DNA of 64,000 nucleotides. Origin: Symbiodinium natans. Taxonomy: Eukaryota > Sar > Dinophyceae > Suessiales > Symbiodiniaceae. The position numbers and the translations under genes are program-made. How positions within the stretch are numbered: the stretch's first letter is position 1; each line of letters starts with the position of its first letter. Location: the NCBI GenBank assembly GCA_905221605.1, contig CAJNDS010000261.1, forward strand, positions 1-64,000. The letters run 5' to 3'. The notes beneath the pieces are model-generated. The model saw only the letters and a list, made by a program, of their open reading frames with translations. It was not told the DNA's origin and did no database searches. This document shows positions 45,869 through 57,154 of this stretch, one piece after another.

Positions 45869-46403
45869 GGGTGTGTCCACCCCGAGACCCATGTCATCAC
45901 CACTTGCATGTACAGTTTTTCGAAGGGACGTATGTCTCTAAGTCAGATGGACTTGGGTCGCACAGAACGTGCACGACATGATCGGGGCCATGGCAGCTTC
46001 GAGAGGCCAAAGCATCCAATTCGATCGATTCATAGGTCCAAGTCTGTGGAATACGGCCATGCGGGAGCGCATGAGTGCGAGCGTGAGAAGGTTGGCAGCG
46101 CATGCGTACGGAACGGCTAGCTGGGCTGTAGCCAACGCTGATAGATGATGGCTTCGTGGGTCTCTGTCAGTACATGTGCCATCTCGCTCCTGGTGCCTTC
46201 TCGGTGCACGTCGGCTTGTCAGTGTGATTACGTCGGCCGAGCCAGTAGTGTTAAATTTGGGTCAGCATCTTGCTCCATGGGTTCATGGGACCCATTGAGT
46301 GCCGGCAGCTGCAGAAGGGCAGGATAGTTCATATATGATGCCGGTGCGGGCTGCCCCCTCCCCCTCCCCCTCCCAAAGGTACCCCTCCCGCGCACCTCTC
46401 TGT
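45869..46403. other. No gene recognised
   Basis: Short ORFs on both strands only; a CCCCCTCCCCCTCCC run at about 46358-46374 leads into the telomere-type block. Confidence 0.4.
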
Positions 46404-46673
46404 GGTGTGGGTGTGGGTTGGTTTTAGGGTTTAGGTTTAGGGTTTGGGGTTTAGAGTTTAGGGTTAGGGTTTAGGGTTTAGGTTTAAGGTTTGGGGTTTA
46501 GGGTGTAGGGTTCCCCCCCCTGTGGTGTGGTTGTGGGTTGGTTTTAGGGTTTCGGGTTTTAGGGTTTAGGGTTTAGGGTTTAGGGTTAAGGTTTAGGGTT
46601 TAGGGTTTAGGGTTCAGGGTTTAGGGTTTAGGGTTCAGGGTTCAGGGTTCAGGGTTTAGGGTTTAGGGTTTAG
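46404..46673. repeat. Interstitial TTTAGGG telomere-type repeat
   Basis: Degenerate TTTAGGG (also TTAGGG and TTCAGGG) repeats in two runs, about 46432-46513 and 46546-46673. Both are preceded by the same CTGTGGTGTGG-type leader (46402 and 46519), so a leader-plus-array unit is itself duplicated. TTTAGGG is the telomere repeat of plants and of dinoflagellates. The array is far from a window end, hence interstitial or a former chromosome end. Confidence 0.95.
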
Positions 46674-49600
46674 GCCAATGTCTATGAGTCAACCGTCATA
46701 TCCTGGGTATGCAACGGAAAGTGTAACTTTTTCCTGCTTTATCAGCTATGCACCTTGTCTTGCTACACGACAAAACCCTGCGGCGTGTTCAGGCGGTTGA
46801 ATCTTCTTTCTAAGATCGAGTTACTAGCCGACAAACTCCTTGCTCCAACAAATATTTGGCAGATTTTGCGATTGCACTCTAAGAGTCATTTGTCCCTCCA
46901 GCCTTGTTCGCGGAACCGACTAAAGCTCCACTCGTACGGACCTGTGTCGGGCTCCAAAAAAGTAGGTTGACCAAGTGCTGATTGGCAGGTTCATCTTTGG
47001 CCGAGGTGAAACGAAGAAAGGGTTCACTGCTTGTACACATTGTACACACCACTCTTTCAAGATCCCCTCCCATGCCAGGAGTTTCAGGGCTCATGTCAGC
47101 TCCACCCTAGTAGGATCGAGGAATGCACTGGTTCAACAGGGTCGTCCTGCATTGCAAACATGTTTACACAGCCCCCAGAAAACTCGTACAAAGTCTCATT
47201 CGGTTTTTTTGTGGACCTGTAAATGATGAAGGCGTGTAAGAGCGATTTTCACAGTGGAAAAAATATGAGATGTCAAGAGCATGTGACGTTTTCGCGTTTC
47301 CACGATCTGAGGCACATCTCAGGAGTATGTCGCGCCAGAATTGGTCGAATAGACATCGTCTCCGAGCTGCTGGTAGCCCTCCTACACGCTGCACCATGCG
47401 CCGCGCGTGGAGTGGATGGGTGTGCAGGATGCCATCACCCCGATCTTGGCGACGGAGTTTGTTCAGGGCACGCCTTGGAGATAGCTACATGTCGTGAGAC
47501 ACCTCCGCGAAGCAGTGAGCTACTGCAGGTCACCTTCCGTCCACACACGACCATGATTATGCAGCTGCGTGCGCTTGCTGTAGCTTACTGCTCGTACAGA
47601 CAAAATGTCGGTCCAAGCTTCAAATAGTTCAAAGCAGACGCAGAAGCTAAAAATGCGTTGAGAGCTTACCGTTCGTGCAAGAGCACTTGAAACGAATGGA
47701 ACCAACCCACCGTGAGTTCACCTATTTGCAGGTGCTGCAAAGACCAAAATAGACGAGGTGAGCCAGGCTGGTTCCTCAGAGCAGCGTGCAAACCAGGAAC
47801 CAAGGTAGGAAGGTAGTGGCATCCGTAAGCCAATAATGATTATCGACCTGCACCCCGCCAAAATTCACAGCAACATGTGGGCCATCCTGCTGCGCCCACC
47901 TGTCCACAATCTGTCTTTTTTCAGATGAAGCAAACACCAATGCCACAGCAATTCATGGAGCTTGTATGAAACTATGACAAAACATGCAACCCTATGGCTG
48001 TAGTTCCATGTACCGCGGAGATGCCCGTGCTGTTTGCAGCTTTAGATTCGGACACAGGTGCCCGCGATCGCAACATGGCGTAGGCCAGCAAGCTGTCGGC
48101 ACATCTCCCCAGGGGAATTTTGTGACATTTTCATGGAGAGATGGCCTGGATAGATCTCCTGGAAGCCCGTCTCCGCAAACTGCACAAAGCCCTGTTGCTC
48201 ATGTCGGAACCTCAGAAGTATCACATTGACGGATGTCGAGAGTGAAAGTAACAGCTAGCGCTCTTGTTGTGGTGGGCGATCGTCAGGCCGCTGGGGTTTC
48301 TGCAAGCCCAGGCACAATTTGGGTCTTGTCTTTTTTGTGCCTTCTTGCCTTTGTTCTCTAGCTCCCCAAGCACGTCAACAGACATTTGGCGCAACATTTT
48401 CCAGGAAGGTTCAAGAGAGCGTTTATGACGGTTATGTCTCATGCATCTTGTGATGCTCGGTGTTGTTGCTCCGATCGCTTGTGCATCTCAGTGGCTCACT
48501 TCAGCATATTTTCAGCATTACTCCGTTTGTGAAAGCTTTGTAACAGCGTTACTCCATTTGCGAAAGCTTTGTAACGCCCTCTAAGCGGCAACGTGCGAAG
48601 GCGAAGCTCGCCGTGGTGCCAGTAACACCCTGTGCCAGCCTCCGGTGGCTTTGGTGCTGGCCTCCGAGGTGCCGCGCAAGTGTCTGCGGAGTCTATGGAG
48701 TCTCGATTTTTCGTCACCTGCTCCTTTTTCCGTTCTTTCTTCTGCCGGTTTTGTATGAATGCACAGTGTGTTGTGTACAGAGGTTGGAATGTCAAAACTC
48801 GTTCATGGCACAGCTTGTTGCACAGGCGCATCATTTGGAATGAGCTCCTTGCGGTGTGGCCATCCTCACGTGATAAGCAAAAGTTGGCACCAAAGTGTCA
48901 TCAAAGTGTGGCCCAACCTATGTTCGCAATGTATTATAAGCAAAGCTTCTTTCTAGGAGGAGAGCCGTGCTGCACATTGACGAGTCCCCTCTTGGAGGGA
49001 AGACATATGAAGACACGTATTTGTGAAGTATTGCGGCAGGAGAAGGATCCAAGAAAGGACCGTGCACCGACCGGACAAAGGCGGGGGTAGATGCGTTGGC
49101 AGAGTGTGCCGTGAAACCTTCTCCTCACTGCCGTTCATCAATCTGGGAGATCGGGAGGTTTCTCAACCTGTCCTGTGAGGCCATCTCCCCTTAGCTCACA
49201 CAATCAACAAGACTGTAACCTGGCGTGGTCCTCAGATGTTCAAAGCTGCTGAACTCATGTTAAATTTTCCTACAAGAATGTTGGCCGAAGGCTGCAGCCC
49301 TGATTCAGAAACCACTCATAGCCACGGCTCAAGAAGCCAGGATGAAGGAAACAGTGCGAGTCAGAAGCCCACAGTTTGCTCCTTTTAGGAAGTGGCGGTT
49401 TTGGAACAGGCGATTCTGCAAACTGATCGATTCCGTAAACTGTTTTCATGAGATTCAGGGAATCGATTCAGGAAACTACTCGTAGCCAACTCAGGAAGCT
49501 GCCTGACCTAGGAATTGGAACTCGATTCACGAAGGGTTGGACAAGGTCCAGAAAGCTGCGAGCTATTGAATCAATGGGGGTCCAATATTGAATCTGAGCT

Positions 49601-51650
49601 TTTGGAGGGGTGTGTCGATATCGATTCTGTCAGGGGACGGTGGGCGGTCAATAGTGACCAATCAATATGGAATCCAACCATAAAAAGCAAAAACAGCAGA
49701 AGCACCGATTCTGTGCTCAGACTGACAGTCTGCACGTAGGAAAAAAAAAAGCAAAAACAGCAGAAGCAGCAACTGCAGCAACAAGTCACGCCTCAACGTT
49801 TGTCCGCCGAGCTGCTGTGTTTTACTTCATTGGTCGTCTCTGCTGCAACAGACTGTACTCTGCCGGAACAGACTGACGATCGATGAAGACCGAGAGACAC
49901 GACATATTGTAAATTTCATGCTGGAGATCTGCTTCTATGGGCAGTTGTATGGGCCCTAAATATGATCCGTCATTTAAAGGGTTCTGATGTATGGGCCCTT
50001 GGGTCGTATAGCCGTATAGGGTATATCAGGGGTATGTAAGGGGTCCCCGTTTAAGGGGCCATGCTAAGTGACCATGAAACTACCCTTAGATGCTACAACG
50101 TGCCGAGAGCAACATGTGCCTTGTCCTGAGTGCCTTGTTCGTCCAATCGACCGACCTTTGTTGTCTGAGAAGCGTGAACGGGATATGAAGGATCAAGACA
50201 GAATGCCTGACGAAGCTCCACGTCCACTGGCTAGGATATTGAGATGCATGTGGGTAGTCGGAGCGCGGACCCAACAATATGCAGACGGTATCCTTGCGAG
50301 GTGCAAATTCCTGACGAAACTCCGCGTGGCATGCAAGGTGCTAGGTCTCCATATGTTCAGCACTTCTTTCCGGAAACTGCAGTGATTGAGGTTGAGCAAT
50401 GCCTGATCGCAGACCTTCATACAGATGGCTTTGCACAGGTGTTGAAGGAGTTCAGCCAATGTATATATACTGGACCACGTTGTGAACATCGTAGAGGTTG
50501 AGCTGAGATAACATTGCGGACAACCAGGTCACAGGTCAGGTCTGCCCAGATGCTATTGTTGCGAACGCCTCTTCGTCCAAATCGATTGCGCCGTAGACTC
50601 TCCACAGCAGCAAGAACGTCCAACATGGTTTGTTGAGATATTGATACATCAGCAGGATGATAGTTTTGTCGCACTAGCATGTCTTTCGTTGCCAGAGGAC
50701 TCGGAGTAGCACGTGGATTTACATGGCCTGGCGCAGTATGAGGTGGTTGTGCTGTCGTTTCGTTTTTCTTAATTTCCGACTCTGCCGTTTACTTTCTCAC
50801 AGCTGCACTTGGTGGGTGTGTGCTGCGCCTGCGTGTAGCACTGTGTAGCCTCTGAGGGTTCGGAGAAGTTGCTGGACGCAGCCTCAGCACAGCATCCTCA
50901 CTGTCTAGCTTGGCTGTGAGTACACACGGTATACCAGGTCATATACCTCGCAAGCTTCCACTCATTTACGCGATTATATACATGAAAGTCATGCTGTGTA
51001 CAAAAGATGGGGAGGGTTCTGAGTAGTTGAAAGCTGAGCCAGGCATGCAGCGAGGACGACGACACCAAAACTTTGCGGCCTCATCTGTGCCCATGCCGGA
51101 ACATGCTGTGAGTGCGCCTCCTTCAAGATGCTTGCAAGCTGTCTTTTCAGGTACTACAACTACCCCACTCTTGGTATTCACAGTGGCTGAGCCGCCTTGA
51201 GGCTCTGTTGGTGCTCTGTTGCTGTCCAAAGTTGACCAGCCAAAGTGCCACTGAAGATCCAAAAGAGACCTTGATGCAGCCGATTGCACCCGTACTGCTC
51301 CGTACTGTGCTCATCAGGCACATCATTCGCAGAGCTGGTTCTCATTGTCTGCGATATTCAAGGTCAGGTAGTGAGGAAGATCGGCATCAACAAAGTGCCA
51401 GGTGAACCAATGGACTCCAGCTTTGTCCGGACCTCCTCCACTCGCCGTTCACAGCCTCCTCGGGCACAGGGCTTGCCGCCATGGGCACACTCGCGGAAGC
51501 CATTGATGATTGTGCTGCCGCCTCAGGACAGTAGTAGAAGACACTCGAAGACTTGTCCCTCAAAATTTGCCGTGGCTTAAGTCTGGAGAGATCCGCCGCA
51601 GCTGATATGCCCTTGCTCTCAAGCAGCCCTTGCCCCCAACAGAGCTCGAC
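46674..51650. other. 5 kb without a confident gene
   Basis: Weak exon-like readings only: plus strand about 47400-47465 (VEWMGVQDAITPILATEF) and 51284-51580 (ELVLIVCDIQGQVVRKIGIN), which ends 70 bp before the La-motif gene. 49270-49510 contains diverged internal repeats of GATTCAGAAACCACTC. 49980-50060 is rich in GGGCCC/TATAGGG words. No RNA gene is recognised. Confidence 0.4.
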
Positions 51651-52508
51651 ATGAGTGTATCAACTGTTTACGATGATGTGATGGCCGGTGTCTTTGAGGA
51701 CGAGCATGCAGAAGAAGCAACTCAGTCGGCCGAAGCAGTGCAGGACACTGTCTCTGACGAGGCAGCTAGTGAGGACGGCGATGCCGGCGCTGCAGGTGAT
51801 GCCGGTGATGCTGACTCAAATGCCTTGAGCGGTGAGATTCGCGAACAAGCTCTTGACGATAAGGATGGCAGGATTGAGCCTGGGTCGCGTCATACAGTTG
51901 GCTCGGAACCTGCAGCCGACCGCAAGCGCAAGCGTCGAAGAGAAAAGAGAAGTATGACGCGTGAGGAGAGACTGCGTGCACTGCGCCGCCAGGTGGAGTA
52001 CTATCTCAGTGATGGGAATTTGATCGGTGACACTTTCTTTCATCAGAAGATCTCTCAGCATCCGCAGGGTTGGCTTGATGCTACGCTGGTTCTTGGCTGC
52101 AATCGTGTCAAGAAGCTGGAGATCTCAGACGAAGCTGACATTGAAGAGGCACTTGCTGAGTCGGAACTTGAAACGCAGTGGCTGTCTGCTGCAGACGGGA
52201 AAACGCTGCAGTTACGTCGAAAGAACGGCCGGGCATTGCCAGATTTACGTGCCGCTGGCTGGCTCGCAACGCAAATTGAGCAGCGAAGACAGGCTGGTGA
52301 AGCTGCTTTGACGAATGCCAAGCCGGAGCCGAGCAAGCTACTGCAAACTCCCAAAGTCGGAGATAAGGTACAAATTACAGCTGGAGAGAGTGCTGGACAG
52401 AGTGGCCAAGTTTTATCTGTGGAAGATGGAGAGTTCACAGTTTTGGTTGGTGGTGTGGATGTTGCTGTGGTCTCGTTGAGTGAGCTGGAAGTCGAGGCAC
52501 CCGCGTGA
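51651..52508 (+). CDS. La-motif and KOW-domain protein
   Basis: 285 codons in one exon, ATG 51651 to TGA 52506-52508. Residues about 1-90 are acidic and disordered-looking, then a basic cluster (RKRKRRREKR, about 92-101) suits nuclear targeting. Residues about 106-185 form a La motif, the winged-helix RNA-binding fold of La and LARP proteins, with the signature RRQVEYYLSDGNLIGDTFF and then VLGCNRVKKL. No RNP-type RRM follows; instead a KOW-type beta domain sits at about 234-283 (KVGDKVQITAGESAGQSGQV), as in Spt5/NusG-like and ribosomal proteins. La motifs bind RNA 3' ends and KOW domains bind RNA or ribosomes, so an RNA-binding role is likely; the exact target is unknown. The start was chosen as the first ATG in frame; an in-frame TTG at 51630 is not used. 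The lack of introns fits a retroposed or naturally intronless gene. Confidence 0.88.
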   Translation: MSVSTVYDDVMAGVFEDEHAEEATQSAEAVQDTVSDEAASEDGDAGAAGDAGDADSNALSGEIREQALDDKDGRIEPGSRHTVGSEPAADRKRKRRREKRSMTREERLRALRRQVEYYLSDGNLIGDTFFHQKISQHPQGWLDATLVLGCNRVKKLEISDEADIEEALAESELETQWLSAADGKTLQLRRKNGRALPDLRAAGWLATQIEQRRQAGEAALTNAKPEPSKLLQTPKVGDKVQITAGESAGQSGQVLSVEDGEFTVLVGGVDVAVVSLSELEVEAPA

Positions 52509-53381
52509 GCTCGTCAAATGTACTTTGGCTGTGCTTCGCTGTCCGAGTTGTAGAGGCTGTGCCCATCCATGGATGGGGAATGATGCGTTTCAGCTTCTTG
52601 TGCTTTCCTGTGGGATTGCTCGTCCCCTCATCGCAGCACCCCTTTCACTTCACTGCAGTCGCGTTGTCGAGGAATCGTGATCCCTCAGATGTGGTGCTTT
52701 CCAGGCTCATCCGCCTTTCAAAGCATGTGGCTTCCGTAAACAAAGGAAGCAATCGGCAACAATCAGGCGGCCCGTGAGACCGACAACCAGCCAGTGCCAG
52801 GCATCGGGGGTTGCAACAGTTTTCAACCCACGAATGGCTAGGGATGCTAGGGCTAGGAATCGGACAGCCTGACTGTGGATGTGCAATGGAGGCATCTGGC
52901 ACCCTCCTATTGCGGCAAGAAGCTTAGGATGAGCAAGCTGCAGCAAACCGCAGCAGCTACAGCAGGATGGGCATTCCTTCATGCTGACAGTGGCGGCAGA
53001 AGTTTGGTGCCCCGCTACCAAGGTCTGTTTGCAGCCCTGGCGAGTGTGGGCAGCTTCTTCTCGCAGCAGAGGCCATAGTTTAAACTTATGTAAACTGTAG
53101 TAACGGCTTGCAAGGTCTGTGCACTGAATTGTATTCTGACACTCCTCTCCCTCAGGCTGCAGGGTGGCACTGCCAAGCTGAAACCCGAACAGAGCGCACG
53201 TGGCCGAGATTTGGCCATTTTCTTTGTATGAAGATGGTCGCAGTCAAGCTCACAGGTTCCACCATCTTGGCAAGCAACTTCCTGGTCGAGCAGATGTTGC
53301 TCCGACTCAGGTAGCTCGGAGGAGAGCAGAGCCATATAGAGTAGCAGAGAGTAGCAGTGGCAGAGTAGTCGCCAGCTTCTC
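52509..53381. other. No gene recognised
   Basis: 3' flank of the La-motif gene. Short ORFs only. A minus-strand Cys-rich frame (53015-53485) lacks support. Confidence 0.4.
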
Positions 53382-53651
53382 TTGGATTTTTTGCCGAGGC
53401 CGTGGATTCCTGAGGACCAACCTTCTGCTTTGCAGGAACAGGGTTTGGGGCACGGCTTGGCCTTGGAGCAGGAATGCTTGGGCAAACGCTTTTGGGGCCT
53501 GGTCGGCTGCTCAAGATTCTGTGATGCAGCTGCTGCAGCTCAGCCAGATGCGAGACCAGCACAGAAAATGCCTGAGGCGAGCCAGTGGACGTTTGAGAAG
53601 CTCCAGCTGCTGACTCGATTCATGCTTCGGCAACACAACGACAAGCTTTGA
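53382..53651 (+). CDS. Possible terminal exon, unknown gene
   Basis: 89-codon frame whose last part is protein-like (KMPEASQWTFEKLQLLTRFM then LRQHNDKL) and ends with TGA at 53649-53651. The beginning is less certain; acceptor candidates exist at GCTTTGCAG (about 53437). No family is recognised. Confidence 0.35.
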   Translation: MDFLPRPWIPEDQPSALQEQGLGHGLALEQECLGKRFWGLVGCSRFCDAAAAAQPDARPAQKMPEASQWTFEKLQLLTRFMLRQHNDKL

Positions 53652-55450
53652 ACAATTGCTTTTTCCAAGCTCCAAAGCTGAGACCTGGTGGATCGCTTTG
53701 CATAAGCAACAGAATCTCCGAGGACAGAGGCTGGGTAGCATAGCTTGACATGCACAAGGCTGGGGGACTTTCCGGTGCGACATTCTTTCCAGGAGCCGGC
53801 ATCGGTGTCCGCGTCGGCCCCTCAGCGAGCATAGGCAGCATGCGTACATCAGCAGTTATCAGCTTCATAGGCGTGGACAAAGTGGGATGTGTTCGTCACA
53901 TCGGACTGCGGCGACCATCGCCTCAAAGACTTGCTGAGGTTCTCCTTCCGCTGAATGCAGCTGCAGGGGCAGAGCTGAATGTCAAAGTCGCTCTGCATGA
54001 CCGCAAGGCTTTGAGACACTGCTGCTTGCTGTAACGTTGCATTGCATCTCTTGGCACAGAAGAGGTATGTCGACCAGTGTCACGAGTACCAGTCTACTTC
54101 GTTTTCTCTAGCAAGCGCGGAATGGCATGTACAGTCTGGCAGCCCTTTGACAGTTGCGCTGTAGTGCTTCTCCCCCCCGCCCCCTCCCCCGATTGACTTC
54201 ACATGTGAACACGAAGCATGCGACAAAGGAAGAGGGCCAGGGCATGTCAGACTTGCACGCGTGCCCACATGATGAAAGATTATTTTCTTGTGGTTTTTTG
54301 TTTTACACCATTTTTGTCTCAGTTTGTTTGCAGGGGGGGCGGGAGGGGGGGGGGGTTGGGATGTTGGCATTTTCAGACTTGATTCAATTTTAGTTTTTTA
54401 GATGTGGGTATTAAGTTCTGCAAGATTTTCGGGTGAAGGTGGCCTTGCATTGCATTTTCAGTCAGCACGCGCTGCTGCTGACAGGGTCTGTCATGCAGGT
54501 TGCTGGCGAACCCAACATTGTCGAACAGGGGTCGGCCGTTCTCCACATGCACCCGCAACACCTGGTAGAGGCTCGGTAGAGGCAGGTCGGCTGCGCAGCC
54601 CATGCAAATCTCTCACTTGAGCACGAAAGGTACGCACACCCCAGCACACCTTGCACTTGTTATGTCTGCTGCTGTGGTATGGAGCTGAATCTTGCCCGCA
54701 CCATTGCCATTCCCCAAATGGAGCATTGTACGTGAAAATATGTGATGTCACATATTGTCAATGAACCACGAGCAGGTCATGAGTACGAGCACACGTCAGA
54801 GCATCTGAGGAAGACCACTCCAGACAACCAGGAGGAAGTGTTTGCCTTGGTTGCGTTTGAACTTCTGACAGTGAGCTGTCCAGGGCACAGAGGGTGTCGG
54901 GTACCATCTGGGGCAGAAAGGGTGTGAAGTGAGGCTGGGTGCCGAAACTTACCTCCACACCCCAAGACAATGTACCGGCATTCCCTAGACTGTGTCAAGG
55001 TCATTTACCCTTTCTGTCCTTCGCCCTCGCCCTTTCGTTGCAAAGTATGTTTCTTGTCTGTCTCATGGTCAGGTCGTGTCTGAGGTGGGGCCATCGTTGC
55101 GGTCGTCTTCGAATTTGGCTGTTGATCACATCACCAAAGTGACAGTTATCTGGCTGAGGCTCTTCTGCTTTAGACGTGCCTCGCGGCAGCCCTTTGCCAG
55201 GCAGGGCATGGCAAAGGTGCCTGTGAGTCGCAGCAAACTTGCCTGTCGCATTGAGTTCCTCCAGCTCCAGCTCCACTGCTGAAAGATCCAGGCAGCATAG
55301 CATGTTGGCTCTGCGGAAGTCATGAGGACGACGAGTCTTTCAGCAGTCAATGTGAGGGTGTGCTCCTGTCCTGGTGTGCTTGCCACCACCCGCAATCCTG
55401 CTTGCGCCCCAGTGCCATAGAGTCATAGAGGTCATCTGGCATCTTCTCGG
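53652..55450. other. No confident gene
   Basis: Mostly unremarkable. G-rich and C-rich short runs occur at 54170-54190 and 54332-54355. A plus-strand frame at 53750-54034 (FSFIGVDK-like, Ala/Leu-rich end) is open but unsupported. Confidence 0.35.
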
Positions 55451-55642
55451 ATGGTGGACATGTCAAGTCATGTCACAAGGCATGTTCCACCTCCGGAAGC
55501 AGCGCCTCTTGAGCCATCGGCCTCCGAGGCCTCCAAAGGAACCGTTTGCTCAGTGGGGGGTTGTCATTCGCTCAAAAAACACAATTCGACGTGGCCAGGC
55601 CCTCTCCGTTGCTGCAGCGGACTTCGTCCAGCCCCCAAGTAA
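55451..55642 (+). CDS. Possible first exon, unknown gene
   Basis: ATG 55451 opens MVDMSSHVTRHVPPPEAAPL then EPSASEASKGTVCSVGG, a plausible disordered N-terminus. A consensus donor GAG|GTGAGC near 55692 lies in another frame. Weak call. Confidence 0.25.
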   Translation: MVDMSSHVTRHVPPPEAAPLEPSASEASKGTVCSVGGCHSLKKHNSTWPGPLRCCSGLRPAPK

Positions 55643-56219
55643 CAAAATGATGCCTTGGCTCCAAAGCTGGTGAGACGTTTTTTATGTGTTTGAGGTGAGC
55701 TCAGATGTGTGGGACGTCTGGGAGCCGGAAGATTAGGATGAGTCCGTTGATGGAGGTTGAAAACCGCTCGAGCTTTGCAGGAGTTCAGCTAGGGGTTCAC
55801 TTCTGGCGGCATGCTGAGACGTCCAAGTATGAACATTTGCCAGGCTAGGCCTCCTCATTGCCAGAAATGCGACAGTCCAGCTTTCAATGCAACCACCTAC
55901 ATATACAGGGCAGAGTGATGCTTGCCACCTCATGCACACTGTTGGTGGGTGCCTGTGAATGCCTGATGCTTCGTTGTGTTGGCCCGAGAAGCACCGCCCT
56001 TCCCCTGCCCATGCTGCCAGCCAGGAAGACAGGCCTTGTGACGTTGTGACGTACTCGAGAAACTTATGAACGCCTCGAAAGTCAGTCAGACTGTGAAGAA
56101 CCTCGAGCCTGCCCAAGTTCAGGCAGGCAGCCATGCAGGAGGGCGATGAGATTTTTGAGGCCAAAACTCGAGGCAAAAGTGGTTCGAAATGAGATGAGAT
56201 GAGACATGTGTCTTCGCAG
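55643..56219. other. No gene recognised
   Basis: Short ORFs on both strands; a TTCGCAG acceptor closes the segment at 56219. Confidence 0.35.
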
Positions 56220-56360
56220 GCGGCAATGGCCGCGGTAAAGAGGCACTTTGATGCAGAGGAGTTGCAGCCTCAGACTCCAAGTGCCTGTAGAGGCTTTGCA
56301 GAAACTTTCGATTGGCCCCCGCTTTTCTTTGCTCCCTGTGCTCTTGAGAAGCTCAGCAAC
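56220..56360 (+). CDS. Exon of an unknown gene
   Basis: After GTGTCTTCGCAG the frame reads AAMAAVKRHFDAEELQPQTP ... CALEKLSN. A GT donor at 56361 would end it in phase with the 56484 exon (123-nt intron). The frame remains open to 56456, so the end is a choice based on phase. Confidence 0.45.
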
Positions 56361-56483
56361 GTCCAAATGCAAGGGGTCAACCAGTTGTCAGGTTTGAACC
56401 TGCACTCAAAGTCATCACAAAGGCCACGGAGCGGAGCAATCTTGATTGCATGCTAGGGCTAGAGTTCGTCCTCCGACTTACAG

Positions 56484-56642
56484 GCGTATGAGATGAAGCC
56501 TGACGATCCACTGGTGGTTAGGACTGCGATGTTGCGACCTTTCGATGTGCTCACGCAAGGCAGGCTTGTTCATGCACACTTCGTCACTGATGGCTCGCAG
56601 CACTTATTCGCGCAACTTGACAGAAGACTGCAGAAGTCATGA
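56484..56642 (+). CDS. Terminal exon, unknown gene
   Basis: Acceptor CGACTTACAG at 56483. 52 codons, AYEMKPDDPLVVRTAMLRPF ... HFVTDGSQHLFAQLDRRLQKS, then TGA at 56640-56642. Clear protein character. No family is recognised. Confidence 0.55.
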   Translation, partial: AYEMKPDDPLVVRTAMLRPFDVLTQGRLVHAHFVTDGSQHLFAQLDRRLQKS

Positions 56643-57154
56643 GTCTCATCCAATGGTTGAGGATGCAGCATGGAAGGAGCTAATTCGAATGATCATGACA
56701 TTTCTTGCCTAGAGATTTTTGTTCTTTCTGTCGTCTATCACACAGCTTTCCTGCCATGGACAATGACCAGAAACTGTGCGTGTCAGCGTGGCCTGTTCTC
56801 GCATGCTTGCACGCCGTCAGAGAGCCATGCTGTTGCCGATGATACACACCGACTAGGGAAACACAATTGTCTTTATCTGTATGGTTCTTTTTATAAGCTG
56901 CAGCACTTTTGCTCGACCACTTACATCCCACAAGAATTTGTTGACCACAGCTACGTGACAACCTGGGACCTAATATAGACGTGAGAGCTTGTTCCTCCGC
57001 CTCAATGCTTTGCAAGTGTGCTTAGACGTTTCAAAGTGTCAACCTGTTGTAAACTAACTTGTAAACCAACTTGTGCAGCCGAGTACCGCCTAGTGCCGCC
57101 ATGGGGCTGAGCTAGCCCATCGGAACAGCCTTGCTCCATCTTGCTCCAATCCTC
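56643..57154. other. No gene recognised
   Basis: Intergenic gap between the terminal exon at 56642 and the long ORF at 57155. Any promoter of the latter should lie here; no motif is evident. Confidence 0.4.

Noticed and set aside
49318-49333. Possible relic of the dinoflagellate spliced leader (ATAGCCA-C-GGCTCAAG)
   Set aside because: The central TTTT is missing, and a similar but different word (ACTCGTAGCCAACTCAGG) recurs at about 49474 as part of a local repeat, so chance is more likely. The full leader CCGTAGCCATTTTGGCTCAAG was not found on either strand by eye.
51612-51624. CTTGCTCTCAAG before the La-motif gene as a spliced-leader remnant
   Set aside because: Only the last five or six bases match and the spacing is wrong.
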